Assembly: GCA_945933905.1 (NCBI GenBank)
Contig: CAMEQX010000039.1
Location: 1 to 8,716, forward strand
From: an uncultured Clostridia bacterium
GTDB lineage: Bacteria > Bacillota > Clostridia > Oscillospirales > Ruminococcaceae
Length of the DNA stretch: 8,716 nt
Direction: 5' to 3'
A model generated the notes under the pieces. The model had not been told where the DNA came from. It made no database searches and saw only the letters and a list, made by a program, of their open reading frames with translations. Below are positions 8,142 to 8,716 of this stretch, in pieces. Numbering within the stretch: position 1 is the stretch's first letter; each line of letters starts with the position of its first letter. A program made the position numbers and the translations under genes.

Positions 8142-8156
8142 CCGACAAAAACGGTT
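8140..8156. promoter_or_regulatory. Small inverted repeat overlapping the -35 box, possible operator
   Basis: AACCG (8140-8144) and CGGTT (8152-8156) form perfect 5-bp arms around a 7-bp centre. One arm shares two bases with the -35 hexamer, a position where a bound regulator would affect RNA polymerase. Five-base arms can arise by chance and I recognise no regulator family for them. Confidence 0.25.
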
Positions 8157-8175
8157 TGAAATGTGAAAAGATTGT

Positions 8176-8210
8176 GAAAAACAAAGCAAGAAGCTTAACT
8201 TCTTGCTTTG
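8176..8210 (-). terminator. Intrinsic terminator after the FapA-family gene
   Basis: On the minus strand CAAAGCAAGAAG (8210-8199) and CTTCTTGCTTTG (8193-8182) form a perfect 12-bp stem around a 5-nt loop, followed at once by TTTTTC. It begins 19 nt after the stop codon of the upstream gene. There is no T-tract on the plus-strand side, so it works in one direction. Confidence 0.92.
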
Positions 8211-8229
8211 AGTTATTAAAAATCACGCG

Positions 8230-8716
8230 TCAAAGCGGCTTGAAAACGATATCGCCCTTTTCCACGGTCGCGCGGCAGCGGTTTTCGGTTGTTTTCACCG
8301 CAAGCATACTTGAGTTTATCCTCAGTTTTACGCCGGGATAAATCATTCGCTTAATCGAAACCGACAAATTCTGCGTGAGCTTTAGCGCCTCGTCGATTTC
8401 CGCCATACGCACCTTCGATTTCTTAATCTCCGCCTGAAGCTTCAAGCGATTTCGCAGAGCCTCCGCCTTGAGCTGTTCCCTCTCGGGAGAAAGCTTCGCC
8501 GCCTTCGCAAGCTCCGTGAGCGTTGTGAGGATTTTCCCGAGCTGGTCGAGCTTATCCTCCATATCCTTAATCTTCTTGTCAAGCGTTTCGCGCTCTTCCA
8601 TCAAAACCGCGTTGTTGCCGAGCGTAATCTCCGTTTTAACGTACTTGTCAGAGCCGATAACCGACGCGTCAACGTTATTGAGCGCGGTGTATTTTCCGCC
8701 CATAATCACGCCCTTG
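8230..8716 (-). CDS. FapA-family (DUF342) protein, C-terminal part only
   Basis: About 161 C-terminal residues are present; the reading frame runs off the right edge, so the start is outside the window. The fragment opens with GGKYTALNNVDASVIGS and TEITLGNN, which match the end of the repetitive beta-helix in DUF342/FapA proteins. A long charged helix follows (about residues 40-125; ERETLDKKIKDMEDKLDQLG), likely a coiled coil. It ends with a short beta segment (YPGVKLRINS) and the terminal signature VEKGDIVFKPL. FapA-family proteins are thought to act as polymer-like or scaffold proteins, with links to flagella or the cell surface in some bacteria; no enzymatic activity is known to me. A strong terminator follows, separating it from the activase operon. 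An internal GTG at 8709 is not a believable start because it would cut through the beta-helix. Confidence 0.82.
   Translation of the reverse strand, partial: KGVIMGGKYTALNNVDASVIGSDKYVKTEITLGNNAVLMEERETLDKKIKDMEDKLDQLGKILTTLTELAKAAKLSPEREQLKAEALRNRLKLQAEIKKSKVRMAEIDEALKLTQNLSVSIKRMIYPGVKLRINSSMLAVKTTENRCRATVEKGDIVFKPL

Overview
The window reads as a chromosomal piece of an anaerobic Clostridia-type Firmicute, plausibly Ruminococcaceae/Oscillospiraceae-like. The support is a very large oxygen-sensitive-type 2-hydroxyacyl-CoA dehydratase activase protein, a secreted protein with dockerin repeats, a FapA-family (DUF342) protein, AGGA/GGAGG-type ribosome binding sites, GTG and TTG starts, and roughly balanced GC with a preference for GCG, CGC and AAC codons. 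The genus is an inference. No mobile element, CRISPR array, tRNA or rRNA was seen.

All five genes lie on the minus strand, so transcription runs from high to low coordinates. At the right edge is the C-terminal part of a FapA-family protein (8230-8716, start outside the window), closed by a strong intrinsic terminator (8176-8210). Next comes a perfect-consensus promoter (TTGACA, 17 bp, TGC-TATAAT; 8113-8141). Its predicted leader is about 95 nt and contains a hairpin followed by five U residues.

That promoter appears to serve four closely spaced genes: (1) a 1430-residue protein with two activase ATPase domains, a cysteine knuckle, a DUF2229 region and a dehydratase-like C-terminal half (3719-8011); (2) a 207-residue secreted protein with two N-terminal dockerin calcium loops and a C-terminal CAP/SCP domain (3079-3702), starting 16 nt after the activase stop; (3) a membrane-anchored SPFH/prohibitin-like protein (2128-3042); (4) a PcrA/UvrD-type DNA helicase from a TTG start (1-2046, C-terminal end outside the window). 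No terminator was found between these four genes, so one transcription unit is likely, although the products have no obvious shared pathway.

The points most worth a second look are the single-chain redox architecture of the activase (both cluster-type cysteines kept in both ATPase domains, plus many further cysteines), the unusual operon membership, the tandem-dockerin CAP protein, and the inverted repeats at the promoter. The long open frames on the plus strand, including one of 734 codons opposite the activase gene, are composition-driven shadows and are not annotated.
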